Source: Prevotella sp.
Lineage (GTDB): Bacteria > Bacteroidota > Bacteroidia > Bacteroidales > Bacteroidaceae
DNA: 64,000 nt
Direction of reading: 5' to 3'
Assembly (NCBI GenBank): GCA_017650905.1
Contig: JAGCDZ010000100.1
Span: forward strand, 1 to 64,000
Below are positions 1-8,490 of this stretch, in pieces; position 1 is the first letter of the stretch; every line of letters starts with the position of its first letter. The notes under the pieces are model-generated. The model did no database searches. It was not told where the DNA came from and saw only the letters and a program-made list of their open reading frames with translations. A program made the translations under genes and the position numbers.

Positions 1-129
1 GTTTAAAAGGGAGCTTCACAGCGACCTCCTGTTATCCACAGCTGAAAACTTTCTTTTACCAATAACTAAAAACCTAAAACTATAAATATTACTACTAACC
101 TAAAACAATCTATTAACCTTTTGACGATG

Positions 130-160
130 CAAAATTACAATGAAATTTCATTTTTTGCAA
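130..160 (-). promoter_or_regulatory. Leftward Bacteroidetes-type promoter
   Basis: On the minus strand a TTG (160-158) is followed after 20 bases by TAATTTTG (137-130), matching the -33/-7 layout of Bacteroidetes primary-sigma promoters. It would drive a gene left of the window. Confidence 0.45.
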
Positions 161-252
161 GAAAAGTGATGTATTAAGTGTATAAACACCCCTCATTCTT
201 GACATAAATCAAGCGATTGTGTGCGAAAACACTAAATATATATACTATTTTC

Positions 253-283
253 TTGTTTTTCTTGCAAACTTAATGTATCTTTG
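253..283 (+). promoter_or_regulatory. Promoter of the coiled-coil/glycosyltransferase operon
   Basis: TTG at 253-255, a 20-base spacer, then a perfect -7 box TATCTTTG at 276-283. The box lies 31 bases before the ATG at 315. This argues against an in-frame start further upstream at 219, which would precede the promoter. Confidence 0.7.
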
Positions 284-314
284 CACCACAATTATATTAA
301 TAAGGTATAGAAAG

Positions 315-908
315 ATGAAAAAACTATTGATTGTGGTGATTATTCTGCTCTTGGCTGTGCTGATGACGCAGATGGTGCCCGACAAACAGGCCCATAAGGA
401 GGCCATGATGGAGGCTGTGACGGAATTTGTTGACGAAGAGGCCGATCAGCGGGGATTCGGCGACAATGTGCTGACCAATTTGGGCAAGGGCGTTGTGCTG
501 AAAACCATTGAAACGGCGCTCAATTCCAAGTTGAAGGTCAACAATTACTATATTCTTAATACTACGTATGTGCGTCTGCAGGGCAAAGACCAGATTTTGT
601 CGCTTGGCATTTTCGGTCACGTGTTTACCTTCGACAAGGAGATGTTGCGCGAGAAACTCGAGGAAGCCACGAAGGTGAAAGAGGAGGCCGTCAGTGAAAA
701 GGAGGCCGCTAAACAGAGTGCCAAGGAGCTGAAGCAACTGCAGAAGGAACAGAAGAAGCGCGAGAAGGAACTCGAAAAGGAGCAGAAGCGCAAGGCTAAG
801 GAGCTGGAGAAAGAACAGAAGCGTCGTGAGAAAGAACTGAAGAAAGAACAGAAACGCAAGGAGAAGGAGGTCAAGCGCTTGGCCAAGGAGAGAGTAAAAA
901 CCGCATGA
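315..908 (+). CDS. Membrane-anchored DUF4359-like protein with coiled-coil tail
   Basis: 197 residues of unknown function. Residues 3-20 form one hydrophobic N-terminal segment (signal anchor or signal peptide). Residues 25-110 resemble the small DUF4359 family, and this assignment is tentative. Residues 110-195 are a highly charged Lys/Glu coiled coil that includes four tandem 11-residue units at 144-187 built on KEQKRxxKELE. An 11-residue period fits a hendecad coil rather than a classic heptad. The start at 315 is chosen because the -7 box lies at 276-283 and the hydrophobic segment follows at once. The stop overlaps the next gene's start (ATGA), so it is translationally coupled to two glycosyltransferases and may have a cell-envelope role. 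No catalytic motif was seen. Confidence 0.75.
   Translation: MKKLLIVVIILLLAVLMTQMVPDKQAHKEAMMEAVTEFVDEEADQRGFGDNVLTNLGKGVVLKTIETALNSKLKVNNYYILNTTYVRLQGKDQILSLGIFGHVFTFDKEMLREKLEEATKVKEEAVSEKEAAKQSAKELKQLQKEQKKREKELEKEQKRKAKELEKEQKRREKELKKEQKRKEKEVKRLAKERVKTA
744..875 (+). repeat. Four 33-bp coding repeats
   Basis: Four tandem 33-bp units encode the 11-residue coil repeats (residues 144-187) of the preceding protein. Units differ mainly at Lys/Arg and Glu/Ala positions. Confidence 0.8.
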
Positions 909-2173
909 GGGTTCTGTTTGTCAATACGAGTGAACGGACGGGTGGGGCTGCCGTTGCAGCCAGTCGTCTGATGAAAGCGCTCAACAACAATGGCGTGAAG
1001 GCGAAGATGCTGGTGCGCGACAAAGAGAGTGATGCCCTGACGGTGGTCGGACTTCCCAAATCGCCCATCCTCCATTGGCATTTCCTTTGGGAGCGGATCG
1101 TCATCTTCCTTCGTCTACACTTTTCCCGTAAACATCTCTTTGACATCGACATCGCCAATGTGGGATCAGATATTACCCGTTTGCGCGAGTTCCAGGAGGC
1201 CGACGTTATTCACCTGCATTGGATTAATCAGGGTATGCTCTCGCTGAACGGTATCTGCAAGATTCTGCAAAGCGGAAAGCCTGTGGTATGGACCATGCAT
1301 GACATCTGGCCTGCTACCGGCATCTGTCATCTGACGCTTGGTTGCCGTTATTTCGTTAACCGCTGTGCCAATTGTAAATACCTGCCAGGCGGGGGAAGCC
1401 GCAACGATCTGGCTTCACGTATTTGGCAGAAGAAACAGCAGATGCAGGCAGACGAGACCATCTATTACGTGGCCTGTAGCCGATGGCTGGAATCGGAGGC
1501 AAAGTCGAGTGCCCTGCTCAAAGGTCAGAAAATCACCAGCATCCCCAATCCCATCGATACGCATATCTATAAGAAAGGTAACAAGCAGGAGGCCCGTCAG
1601 CGACTGGGCTTGCCGTTAGATAAAAAATTGATTCTTTTCGCCTCGCAACGGGTGACCAACGAGTATAAGGGAATGTCGTATCTCGTCGATGCCCTCACAA
1701 AGTCTCAGGCACCTTGTGAGAAGACATCCTGTGAGATAGTGATTCTGGGCGGTCATGCTGAGGAGGTGGTAGAGCAATTGCCGATGAAGGTGCATCCGCT
1801 GGGTTATGTCAATGATGAGCAGCGTATCGTCGATGTTTATAATGCTGCCGATGTGTTCGTGTTGCCGTCGCTCTCAGAGAATCTGCCCAACACTATTATG
1901 GAGGCGATGGCCTGTGGCGTGCCTTGTGTCGCTTTTAAGGTGGGTGGCATTCCAGAGGAGATCGACCATCTGAAGAACGGTTATGTGGCAGCGTATCGCG
2001 ATGCAGCCGATTTGGCCAAGGGCATTACCTGGGTGTTACAGGAGGCCGATTACGAGTCGCTCAGCCAGCAGGCCGTCCACAAGGTTATACAGTGCTATTC
2101 CCAGCAGAGTGTGGCCGTAAAATATATCGATGTCTATCAGCAGGCAATGGCCTTTAAGCACTACGGACTATGA
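905..2173 (+). CDS. Glycosyltransferase family 4 (GT-B fold)
   Basis: 422 residues. It should transfer a sugar from an activated donor during surface polysaccharide or glycan synthesis at the inner membrane. The N-terminus MRVLFVNTS with a Gly/Ala-rich stretch after it is the acceptor-domain start of GT4 enzymes. The C-terminal half has the donor-binding signature PSLSENLPNTIMEAMACG followed by a GGIPEEI motif, with the usual family Glu residues. Length is normal for the family. It overlaps the genes on both sides by four bases (ATGA), so the three genes form one operon. The specific sugar and acceptor cannot be read from sequence. Confidence 0.88.
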   Translation: MRVLFVNTSERTGGAAVAASRLMKALNNNGVKAKMLVRDKESDALTVVGLPKSPILHWHFLWERIVIFLRLHFSRKHLFDIDIANVGSDITRLREFQEADVIHLHWINQGMLSLNGICKILQSGKPVVWTMHDIWPATGICHLTLGCRYFVNRCANCKYLPGGGSRNDLASRIWQKKQQMQADETIYYVACSRWLESEAKSSALLKGQKITSIPNPIDTHIYKKGNKQEARQRLGLPLDKKLILFASQRVTNEYKGMSYLVDALTKSQAPCEKTSCEIVILGGHAEEVVEQLPMKVHPLGYVNDEQRIVDVYNAADVFVLPSLSENLPNTIMEAMACGVPCVAFKVGGIPEEIDHLKNGYVAAYRDAADLAKGITWVLQEADYESLSQQAVHKVIQCYSQQSVAVKYIDVYQQAMAFKHYGL

Positions 2174-2934
2174 TCAGGATTACCTACGTCACCATCACCT
2201 ATCAGGCATCGAAGGTATTGCAGCGCACGCTCGATAGTGTGCTTGCGCAGGACTATCCTGAGATCACGCATCTGATAATCGACGGCGCCTCTACTGATGG
2301 TACCATCGAGATGGTCAACGCCTATATTGAGCGTTCGAATGCGGCTAATAATGGTCATAAGGTCTTGCTGATGTCGGAGCCCGACAATGGCATCTACGAT
2401 GCAATGAACAAAGGTCTTCGCTCGTTAGACGGCGATTATGTCTGTTTCCTCAATGCGGGCGATTTCCTCCCCGCCTCCGATATTGTCAGCAAAATAGTGG
2501 AACAGGCAGATCACCTCCCAGCTGTTTTATACGGTGATACGGACATCGTCGATGGCGAGGGCCGTTTTCTGCACCATCGTCGTCTCGCACCCCCGGAAAA
2601 GCTTACATGGAAGTCGTTCCGTCATGGTATGCTCGTCTGCCATCAGGCCTTTTATGCCCGTACTGACTTTGCCATCGCCACACCCTATAACCTGAAATAC
2701 CGTTATTCAGCCGATGTCGACTGGTGTATCCGCATCATGAAGGCGGCTGCTAAGGAAAATGTACCTTTGCTGAACCTACACATGGTGGTGGCTAATTATA
2801 CCGAAGAGGGCCAGACAACGCTCCACCATCGAGAGTCGCTCTTGGAGCGCTACAAGGTGATGGAGAGCCATTACGGACGCGTGAGCACATTCTTCATGCA
2901 CTGCTGGTTCATCATCCGCTCTGTTGTCAAATAA
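2170..2934 (+). CDS. Glycosyltransferase family 2 (GT-A fold)
   Basis: 254 residues. The N-terminus has the GT2 nucleotide-binding layout: TITYQ near residue 9, DGASTDGT, and SEPDNGIYDAMNKG followed by GDYVCFLNAGD, where the acidic residues would bind metal and UDP-sugar. It resembles WcaA-type enzymes of exopolysaccharide synthesis. The start overlaps the upstream GT4 stop (ATGA). It ends ten bases before the convergent gene on the other strand, with no clear terminator between them. The product sugar is not predictable. Confidence 0.88.
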   Translation: MIRITYVTITYQASKVLQRTLDSVLAQDYPEITHLIIDGASTDGTIEMVNAYIERSNAANNGHKVLLMSEPDNGIYDAMNKGLRSLDGDYVCFLNAGDFLPASDIVSKIVEQADHLPAVLYGDTDIVDGEGRFLHHRRLAPPEKLTWKSFRHGMLVCHQAFYARTDFAIATPYNLKYRYSADVDWCIRIMKAAAKENVPLLNLHMVVANYTEEGQTTLHHRESLLERYKVMESHYGRVSTFFMHCWFIIRSVVK

Positions 2935-2944
2935 TCTTTTTCCC

Positions 2945-4168
2945 TCATTCTGGGAAATCATACACCAGATACTGCACGTTGGGTTCGGTAGGATAGTTTG
3001 TGAGCTGCCCAGAGCGTGTTATAAACGACAGTATGCCATTATATACGCCATTACCAAATGTGTATTGACTTCCGTAAATATTGATATAGTGGATACGGCG
3101 GGCATCATAGTTCAGAAGTCGCTCAATGTCGTTGACAGGCATACCGTCGATCAGTACCATTGCTGGCCATGAACTATTGTAGGGATTCTGCTTATTACGG
3201 ACGAACAACTGTGTTACGCCATTATTTTTCTTCTTCATGACGCAGCTCACATATTCAAGTAGCACCTCTCTAATCGTGAGGAACTGACGGTACTCGTTAA
3301 GATTATAGGTCAGATCAGGTTTGGTGCCAAACACCGTTTCGTCATAGTCTAATGGTACGCCTGTCGCTTGGTTCTCGCTGCTGCCTTCTTTTGAAACCTG
3401 ATGTCGCTGCATGTCAATGGAGCGGGCTTCCACCTCGCTACGCTTATAATGGAACTCGAGATGTGGGAGTTCCTTTGGGAGAAAGGTGGCAAATGGACTT
3501 ATCATCTCGATAGGCAGGCTCACGCCCGTGAATGATGTCGCTGAGAGCACTAACGGTTGCTTGCCATGAATGCCGTAGGTATAGAAGACAGCAATGGAGT
3601 CATTAACCATTTTTCCCTCAAAATAGTGTATCTGCTTTCCTACGATACTCAAAGAAGGACGAATCTGATTGGCCCTGAAGGTATTGCCATCATAGACATT
3701 CTTAACACGCGCCTTGATGATATGGCCTTCCGTCTCACGCACATCGATATCCTTCTGACTTATCAGATTGGGCTCTGCCGTTTGGTTAGTCCAGCAACTA
3801 TCATCCAATACCCATTTGATATCATCGTCCTCGTACTTGTGAAGCGGATTTACGACAGCGATGAGCCGATGAGACACTTGGGCATTATGGCGGGTATAGA
3901 CTGATAATACATAATATCCGCTATGGAGGTCGGAAGGCAGTTCGATTATGCCTGTTCCTTCTCCCCCCTTCAGACTTATCACGACACCAGCCGCCAGACC
4001 ATGTGTATCACACAGCTCTGCGTATGCTATCAAGGCATCGTCGACAGTCACGCTGACTTTCATTGCCTCACCGGCAAGATACCATGTGCGGTCTGTCTCA
4101 AAACTCGCAGCAGAGGTACTCAAGGCAAGCACCATCGCAGTTATCAGTGACAATACTTTGTTATTCAT
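2945..4168 (-). CDS. Exported protein with macroglobulin-like and plug-like regions
   Basis: 407 residues with a signal peptide (residues 1-20, cleavage near SAA). Residues 22-110 resemble an MG2/carboxypeptidase-regulatory beta-sandwich (RTWYLAGEAMKVSV, then SGYYVLSVYTR). The C-terminal 90 residues look like the second half of a TonB receptor plug: PAMVLIDGMPV, then RIHYINIYGSQY and NGVYNGILSFITR. There is no barrel. Bacteroidetes relatives with this combination are often much longer, so this may be a short form. Its ATG overlaps the DUF4249 stop by eight bases. It is the third gene of a TonB receptor/DUF4249 operon, which suggests an outer-membrane accessory role. Function unknown. Confidence 0.65.
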   Translation of the reverse strand: MNNKVLSLITAMVLALSTSAASFETDRTWYLAGEAMKVSVTVDDALIAYAELCDTHGLAAGVVISLKGGEGTGIIELPSDLHSGYYVLSVYTRHNAQVSHRLIAVVNPLHKYEDDDIKWVLDDSCWTNQTAEPNLISQKDIDVRETEGHIIKARVKNVYDGNTFRANQIRPSLSIVGKQIHYFEGKMVNDSIAVFYTYGIHGKQPLVLSATSFTGVSLPIEMISPFATFLPKELPHLEFHYKRSEVEARSIDMQRHQVSKEGSSENQATGVPLDYDETVFGTKPDLTYNLNEYRQFLTIREVLLEYVSCVMKKKNNGVTQLFVRNKQNPYNSSWPAMVLIDGMPVNDIERLLNYDARRIHYINIYGSQYTFGNGVYNGILSFITRSGQLTNYPTEPNVQYLVYDFPE

Positions 4169-5318
4169 AAGACCAAAAATCAGGTTCTTCTATATATGCA
4201 CCTTTAGATCTGACATCGAGTTGATAATGGTATGCCCATGCCGTTCGCAACTTACCACCAGGCTCCCATCTTTCATCTTGCCAATTGCACAAATACAAGC
4301 CATTTCTCACCAATCGGCGGCAATCATCATCGCTGGGGTTTTCGAACCATAAACGGGTATCTTTTTGTGGCGGACGATAGATCGAAAAGTCTTTAGGATT
4401 GAGAAAGAACCTGTGTTCAGTCGTATTTAACGAGCATCCCACAAACCCAATCACGTGCTTGTGTGACGTAAGGCAATGGATATTGGTAGGTAGGTCGGAC
4501 GGTAGCGGCGTAAACAGACCACCCATCTCTGTGCCTGCCTGACGCCGTGCTATCTCATACTCGTACTCATCTTTTGAAATGGCACGTTGATGTATCAGAC
4601 CGCTATACCTGTAATACATACGCTCATCGCTACGGTCAAGGTTGTACATTTTGAGCCTTCGAATGTGTTGTCCTTCGTAATTCAGACTTGCACCAACCAT
4701 GATTGTCTGGCCCGTTGCATCTTTCCATCCACACGCAGGAAACTGGTTGTCCTTATAGAGGGGTTTCATGGAGTCTATATCGAAATAGATATGGGTCGTG
4801 TAGTCTGGGCGCACTTCCCAAGTCTCATCGTATGTCCAGGAATAGTAATTTGCCTTAATTGAATCAAAAGGAACATCAGGCGTGACAAGTATGTCGATAT
4901 TACTTTCCGGCGTGTTCTGTATCCCCACGACATCTGCTATTTTCTCAGTACGAAGAGGTTTCTGAGGTTCAGATTCATATATTTCACCATCTGTCTCGAT
5001 ATGCAGATAATAGTCCACGTCAGGCGCAAGCGAATCAATCATGCAGTAGTAATATCCATTGGTCCCCTGTGTCATATATTCAGAACCATCACTCCCGCGT
5101 ACAGAGACTATTGCTCCCGTTGCCATTCGAGGCAGATCGGAGGAGTGAGTAGCCGCCGTGCGCGACAGGATAAACGTATTCATTCCGGAAGAACATATCG
5201 TACCTTCCACAACGAGCAAGTTGGTATCCTCCTCAGAAATGTCTGCTTCATATTCTTCAATACAGCCTGACAGCATAAAAAGTAAAAGAGTAAGAAGGTA
5301 AAAAGGTAATACCTTCAT
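4161..5318 (-). CDS. DUF4249 family lipoprotein
   Basis: 385 residues from the chosen start. A lipobox (MLSGC) ends the signal peptide, followed by acidic residues and LLVVEGTICS, a typical DUF4249 opening. The body is beta-rich. DUF4249 lipoproteins accompany TonB receptors in Bacteroidetes and are thought to act as surface partners of the receptor. The substrate is unknown. The ATG at 5318 is preferred over an in-frame one at 5357 because it puts a normal short basic N-region before the hydrophobic core. The core is encoded by an octamer tandem tract (5277-5308). A second octamer tract fills the gap to the upstream receptor gene. Confidence 0.75.
   Translation of the reverse strand: MKVLPFYLLTLLLFMLSGCIEEYEADISEEDTNLLVVEGTICSSGMNTFILSRTAATHSSDLPRMATGAIVSVRGSDGSEYMTQGTNGYYYCMIDSLAPDVDYYLHIETDGEIYESEPQKPLRTEKIADVVGIQNTPESNIDILVTPDVPFDSIKANYYSWTYDETWEVRPDYTTHIYFDIDSMKPLYKDNQFPACGWKDATGQTIMVGASLNYEGQHIRRLKMYNLDRSDERMYYRYSGLIHQRAISKDEYEYEIARRQAGTEMGGLFTPLPSDLPTNIHCLTSHKHVIGFVGCSLNTTEHRFFLNPKDFSIYRPPQKDTRLWFENPSDDDCRRLVRNGLYLCNWQDERWEPGGKLRTAWAYHYQLDVRSKGAYIEEPDFWSYE
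5277..5308 (-). repeat. Octamer tandem tract in signal-peptide coding region
   Basis: Four imperfect 8-bp units of the form AAAAGGTA (plus strand) encode the hydrophobic core of the DUF4249 signal peptide. Confidence 0.65.
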
Positions 5319-5360
5319 ACCTGACACCTTTGAACTTCCAAATCCTACATCTTTCATATC

Positions 5361-5400
5361 TTTACCTTTTTACCTTTTTACTTTTTTACTTTTTACCTTT
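5361..5400. repeat. Octamer tandem tract in intercistronic gap
   Basis: About five imperfect units of TTACCTTT/TTACTTTT fill the space between the TonB receptor stop and the DUF4249 gene. Confidence 0.65.
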
Positions 5401-5401
5401 C

Positions 5402-8347
5402 TCAATTGAATCGTATATTAAGTGAAACATAAGGAATGGCAGTGCCAAACACGGATAACTTATACCCTTTTATTTCCATGCCTTCCGTGACATAATAGAT
5501 ATTATAAGCATTTTTGCGTGCAAGGGCATTATAGACACCTATTGAGAACGACGTATGAAGAAAGCTGGTCAGTTTGTGAGTCGGCTCTATGTTAAACGCA
5601 AGATCCAAACGCATATAGTCTGGAATACGGTATTTGTTGCGGTCTGTATAGTATGGCATGTATTTCTTGTTAAACGAGTCGTAATATTTGCCTGCCGGCA
5701 ACGTCGTCGGACGACCTGTGGCATAGTTGAAGTTGCTTGAAAGGCTGTATCTCTCGGTAAACTTAAAGTTGAGCACAGCCTTCACCTCATGGGGCCTGTC
5801 AAATTCTGTGGGGTACCACTCGCCATCGTTCATAGGCATTGCCACCCGCTTGTCATCCTGGCGGATCAAAGCGCGTGAGAATGTATAGTTTACCCATCCA
5901 TTCAATCTTCCTATAGGTTTCTTCGCCTGTAGTTCTATACCGTATGCCTGTCCTTTGGTCGAGATGACGTCGGTCTCAAGGTGGGGGTTCATCAGCAGGA
6001 CGGCCGAACTGCGGTAGTTGAGATAATCGCTGATATGCTTGTAGTAGACCTCTGCTGAGAACTCATATTCTTTCCCTGCCGTCTCATGATAGATACCTGC
6101 AGCCACCTGCCAACCACTTTGGGGCTTGATATTCAGGTCAGACAGCTTCCATATATCAGTAGGCGACATGATGGATGTATTCGACACCTTATGGATATAC
6201 TGGTGCATCGTGTTGAAGCCGGCCTTTAACGAAAGGTTCTCCTGTAGGGCATAGCGAGCCGACAGGCGCAGCTCTGGTGCATGATAGGTCTTGATAACAC
6301 CTGTTTCATGACGTGTTTCCAACAATGTTCCTTCTGCAGGCAGTTCATCGTCATCATAAAAATTCACGTCACGCGGACCAAGCGCATTGAACATTGTATA
6401 GCGCAGACCGGCTGAGACCGACAGTTTTTCGGTGAGCGAACGCTCATAGTCAATGTATATTGCACTCTCCAATGCCTTTTCTTTCTGTAGCTGATTGGTC
6501 TTGATGAATGATTCCTCACCTACAGGCTCATACTTACCAGCCTGCACATTGTAATGCTGCATAGAGAGACCGTATGAGAGGGTTTGCTTTTCTGTCAGGC
6601 GCTGACGGATATGCAGCTTACCCCATATCTGGTCGATGCCGAAACTCAGACGGGCAGCCATCGCGGGCACTTTCCTGTCTTCATTGAAATAGTCGTAGTG
6701 GTCAAATCCGGCAGAAAGTGTAGCAGTCACGCTTTCATTCAGGATAGAGCGCCACTCTGCAGAGACGTTGCGGTTTTGATAGCCATAATTATCCTGCGAG
6801 CTGAACGAGAACTTGTCTTTACTCCAGTAGCCATAAACCTTGAGGCGGTGCATATTATTGATCTTCCATGTCAGTACGCCGCCCAAATCAAAGAAATTTG
6901 CAGTACCGTCCTTGTAGCCGCTATCCTCAGGTAACTTCTTAAGAATCCAGTCACTATATGTGGTACGACCATTCAACAGCAGCGATACATGGTCCTTGAC
7001 GATCGGTATCTCAAGATTGGCCTTACTGGTCAGTGCTCCAATACTTGCCGAACCCGTAAACTTCTGCATATTGGCTTCCTTCGAGGTCACTTTCAATACA
7101 CTGCTAATCCTGCCTCCATATTCTACGGGAATACTTGACTTGAACAGCTCCACATCCTCAACCGCATCTGAATTGAACGATGTGAACAGTCCGAACAGGT
7201 GTGATGGATTATACACCGTACCGCCATTGAAAAGAATGAGGTTCTGGTCTGTAGCACCACCTCGCACATTATAGCCACTTGAAGCCTCTCCAATAGTCGT
7301 GACACCAGGCAACGTAAGCACGATCTTCATAATATCCGACTCGCCGAAGGCTGATGGAATGTTCTTCAACAACTGGGGTTTGAACTTCTCAGAACCCATC
7401 ATCATGTTATTCACAGCCGACTGACGCCCACCGACAACGACGATCTCGTCGAGTTCCTGATCATCGGCAACACTTGCCTTTGCCTTCTGTATGCCGGGCA
7501 CGATATAGACCTTTGTCTTTGCGGAAGCAACAGCATTTGCAATAGAATCGTTATCAAGAACAGGAATGCCGGCGATAATCTTTGAGTCATCAATGGATAG
7601 CGGTGAGAGATCAGATTTTTTCCTTGAGTCTGTTTCTGAAACGATTCTCTCATCTCTAAATTCAGATATTGGCGTACCGGCTAAATTCTCAACGACCTTC
7701 ACAAGGCTTTTCTCACGTTCAGTCTTTGCGAAGGAAAGACGGTTTTTCTTCGCAAACTGCTTGATCTGATTTTTCTGTTCAGGAAAGAGCTTGGCTACAT
7801 CCGATGCGCGCCTCACATGATGCGTTTCTCCGTCGGAAGTCATGAGCGTAAAATGCTCTCTGGTCACAAGAGTGTTTAGAAATGTTTTTCCTTCAAAATT
7901 CTTTTTACCACTGTAAACCTTCCACACACTATGATAAAGACGAATGCCGTTAGTGCTGCCATCACAAAGTAGAGTGGCGTATCGTGAGTTATCTTCCGGA
8001 TCGTGCACATATCTGTGACCATCCATCTCAAACCAGTCAATGTATGTTTGCTCAGGCAGACAAAATATATTTCCCACAGGAGAAAGCACAACGACTCTCT
8101 GCAATAATTGGTCAAAACGCAGTTGCACATCGTCGTAAACCACACCGTAATAGCTGATACGGCCTTTATACGTTTTTGTGTTGTTGTTATAATATGGGAG
8201 GTCATACCATGCTGATGTCTGGTACTGTGGTTCAACCACCCCCACATACAGGCGAGCATAATCAGAAGCAGAAGGAAAATACTCCTGCGCTCCAACATGC
8301 TGTATGACTACCATCATACAGACAAATGCCAACACAATCTTTTTCAC
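5402..8347 (-). CDS. TonB-dependent receptor with unusual N-terminal domain
   Basis: 981 residues. After a signal peptide (residues 1-20, ending VGAQ) come about 200 residues without a carboxypeptidase-like regulatory or STN domain. This part is rich in Tyr/Trp and I do not recognise it. A linker with ELDEIVVVGG leads to the plug (about 300-430: NIPSAFGESDIMKIVLTLPG, then YNVRGGATDQN). A 22-strand-type barrel follows, ending in the aromatic/Asn terminus IRFN. It should be an energised outer-membrane importer. It heads the operon with the DUF4249 and plug-like proteins. No -7 box is obvious upstream, but the leader can form two hairpins. The substrate cannot be inferred. Confidence 0.82.
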   Translation of the reverse strand: MKKIVLAFVCMMVVIQHVGAQEYFPSASDYARLYVGVVEPQYQTSAWYDLPYYNNNTKTYKGRISYYGVVYDDVQLRFDQLLQRVVVLSPVGNIFCLPEQTYIDWFEMDGHRYVHDPEDNSRYATLLCDGSTNGIRLYHSVWKVYSGKKNFEGKTFLNTLVTREHFTLMTSDGETHHVRRASDVAKLFPEQKNQIKQFAKKNRLSFAKTEREKSLVKVVENLAGTPISEFRDERIVSETDSRKKSDLSPLSIDDSKIIAGIPVLDNDSIANAVASAKTKVYIVPGIQKAKASVADDQELDEIVVVGGRQSAVNNMMMGSEKFKPQLLKNIPSAFGESDIMKIVLTLPGVTTIGEASSGYNVRGGATDQNLILFNGGTVYNPSHLFGLFTSFNSDAVEDVELFKSSIPVEYGGRISSVLKVTSKEANMQKFTGSASIGALTSKANLEIPIVKDHVSLLLNGRTTYSDWILKKLPEDSGYKDGTANFFDLGGVLTWKINNMHRLKVYGYWSKDKFSFSSQDNYGYQNRNVSAEWRSILNESVTATLSAGFDHYDYFNEDRKVPAMAARLSFGIDQIWGKLHIRQRLTEKQTLSYGLSMQHYNVQAGKYEPVGEESFIKTNQLQKEKALESAIYIDYERSLTEKLSVSAGLRYTMFNALGPRDVNFYDDDELPAEGTLLETRHETGVIKTYHAPELRLSARYALQENLSLKAGFNTMHQYIHKVSNTSIMSPTDIWKLSDLNIKPQSGWQVAAGIYHETAGKEYEFSAEVYYKHISDYLNYRSSAVLLMNPHLETDVISTKGQAYGIELQAKKPIGRLNGWVNYTFSRALIRQDDKRVAMPMNDGEWYPTEFDRPHEVKAVLNFKFTERYSLSSNFNYATGRPTTLPAGKYYDSFNKKYMPYYTDRNKYRIPDYMRLDLAFNIEPTHKLTSFLHTSFSIGVYNALARKNAYNIYYVTEGMEIKGYKLSVFGTAIPYVSLNIRFN

Positions 8348-8360
8348 GTTTTAATTGGTC

Positions 8361-8392
8361 TTACTACCATTATAAACCACAATGGTAAGTAA
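8361..8392. other. Hairpin in the TonB-receptor leader
   Basis: TTACTACCATT pairs with AATGGTAAGTAA (one bulge), ending 13 bases before the receptor start codon. It is a possible leader structure. Confidence 0.4.
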
Positions 8393-8402
8393 ATCTTGCA
8401 TG

Positions 8403-8435
8403 AAAATGTAAAACTTTAACATAGTTTTACATTTT
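8403..8435. other. Perfect 13-bp stem, 7-base loop
   Basis: AAAATGTAAAACT (8403-8415) is the exact complement of AGTTTTACATTTT (8423-8435). It is AT-rich and lies between the amylase end and the TonB gene. It could be part of the amylase 3' region or the receptor leader. Confidence 0.5.
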
Positions 8436-8452
8436 GGTGGTTCATGATAGTA

Positions 8453-8483
8453 TCGTGCCGTCTCCTTGGTGGGGACGGCACGA
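8453..8483 (-). terminator. Probable terminator of the alpha-amylase gene
   Basis: TCGTGCCGTC (8453-8462) pairs perfectly with GACGGCACGA (8474-8483), seven bases after the amylase stop. The U-tract is weak on the minus strand, so Rho-independent activity is uncertain. Confidence 0.55.
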
Positions 8484-8490
8484 ATTTACT

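Larger units (their letters stand above)
1..314. other. Noncoding leader region with divergent promoters
   Basis: AT-rich stretch with no convincing gene. It holds a rightward promoter at 253-283 and a leftward promoter-like pair at 130-160. At 32-40 there is one perfect DnaA-box-like nonamer, TTATCCACA. On the minus strand CCTCCT (25-30) reads as a Shine-Dalgarno AGGAGG five bases before a GTG at 19-17, so a leftward gene could begin here and leave the window after six codons. That is too little to call a gene. Confidence 0.5.

Noticed and set aside
17..30. AGGAGG plus GTG on the minus strand, possible gene start
   Set aside because: Only six codons lie in the window, and strong Shine-Dalgarno sites are not typical in Bacteroidetes.
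32..40. DnaA-box-like TTATCCACA, possible replication origin
   Set aside because: Only one copy was found and no cluster or AT-rich unwinding repeats tied to dnaA are visible; not enough for an origin call.
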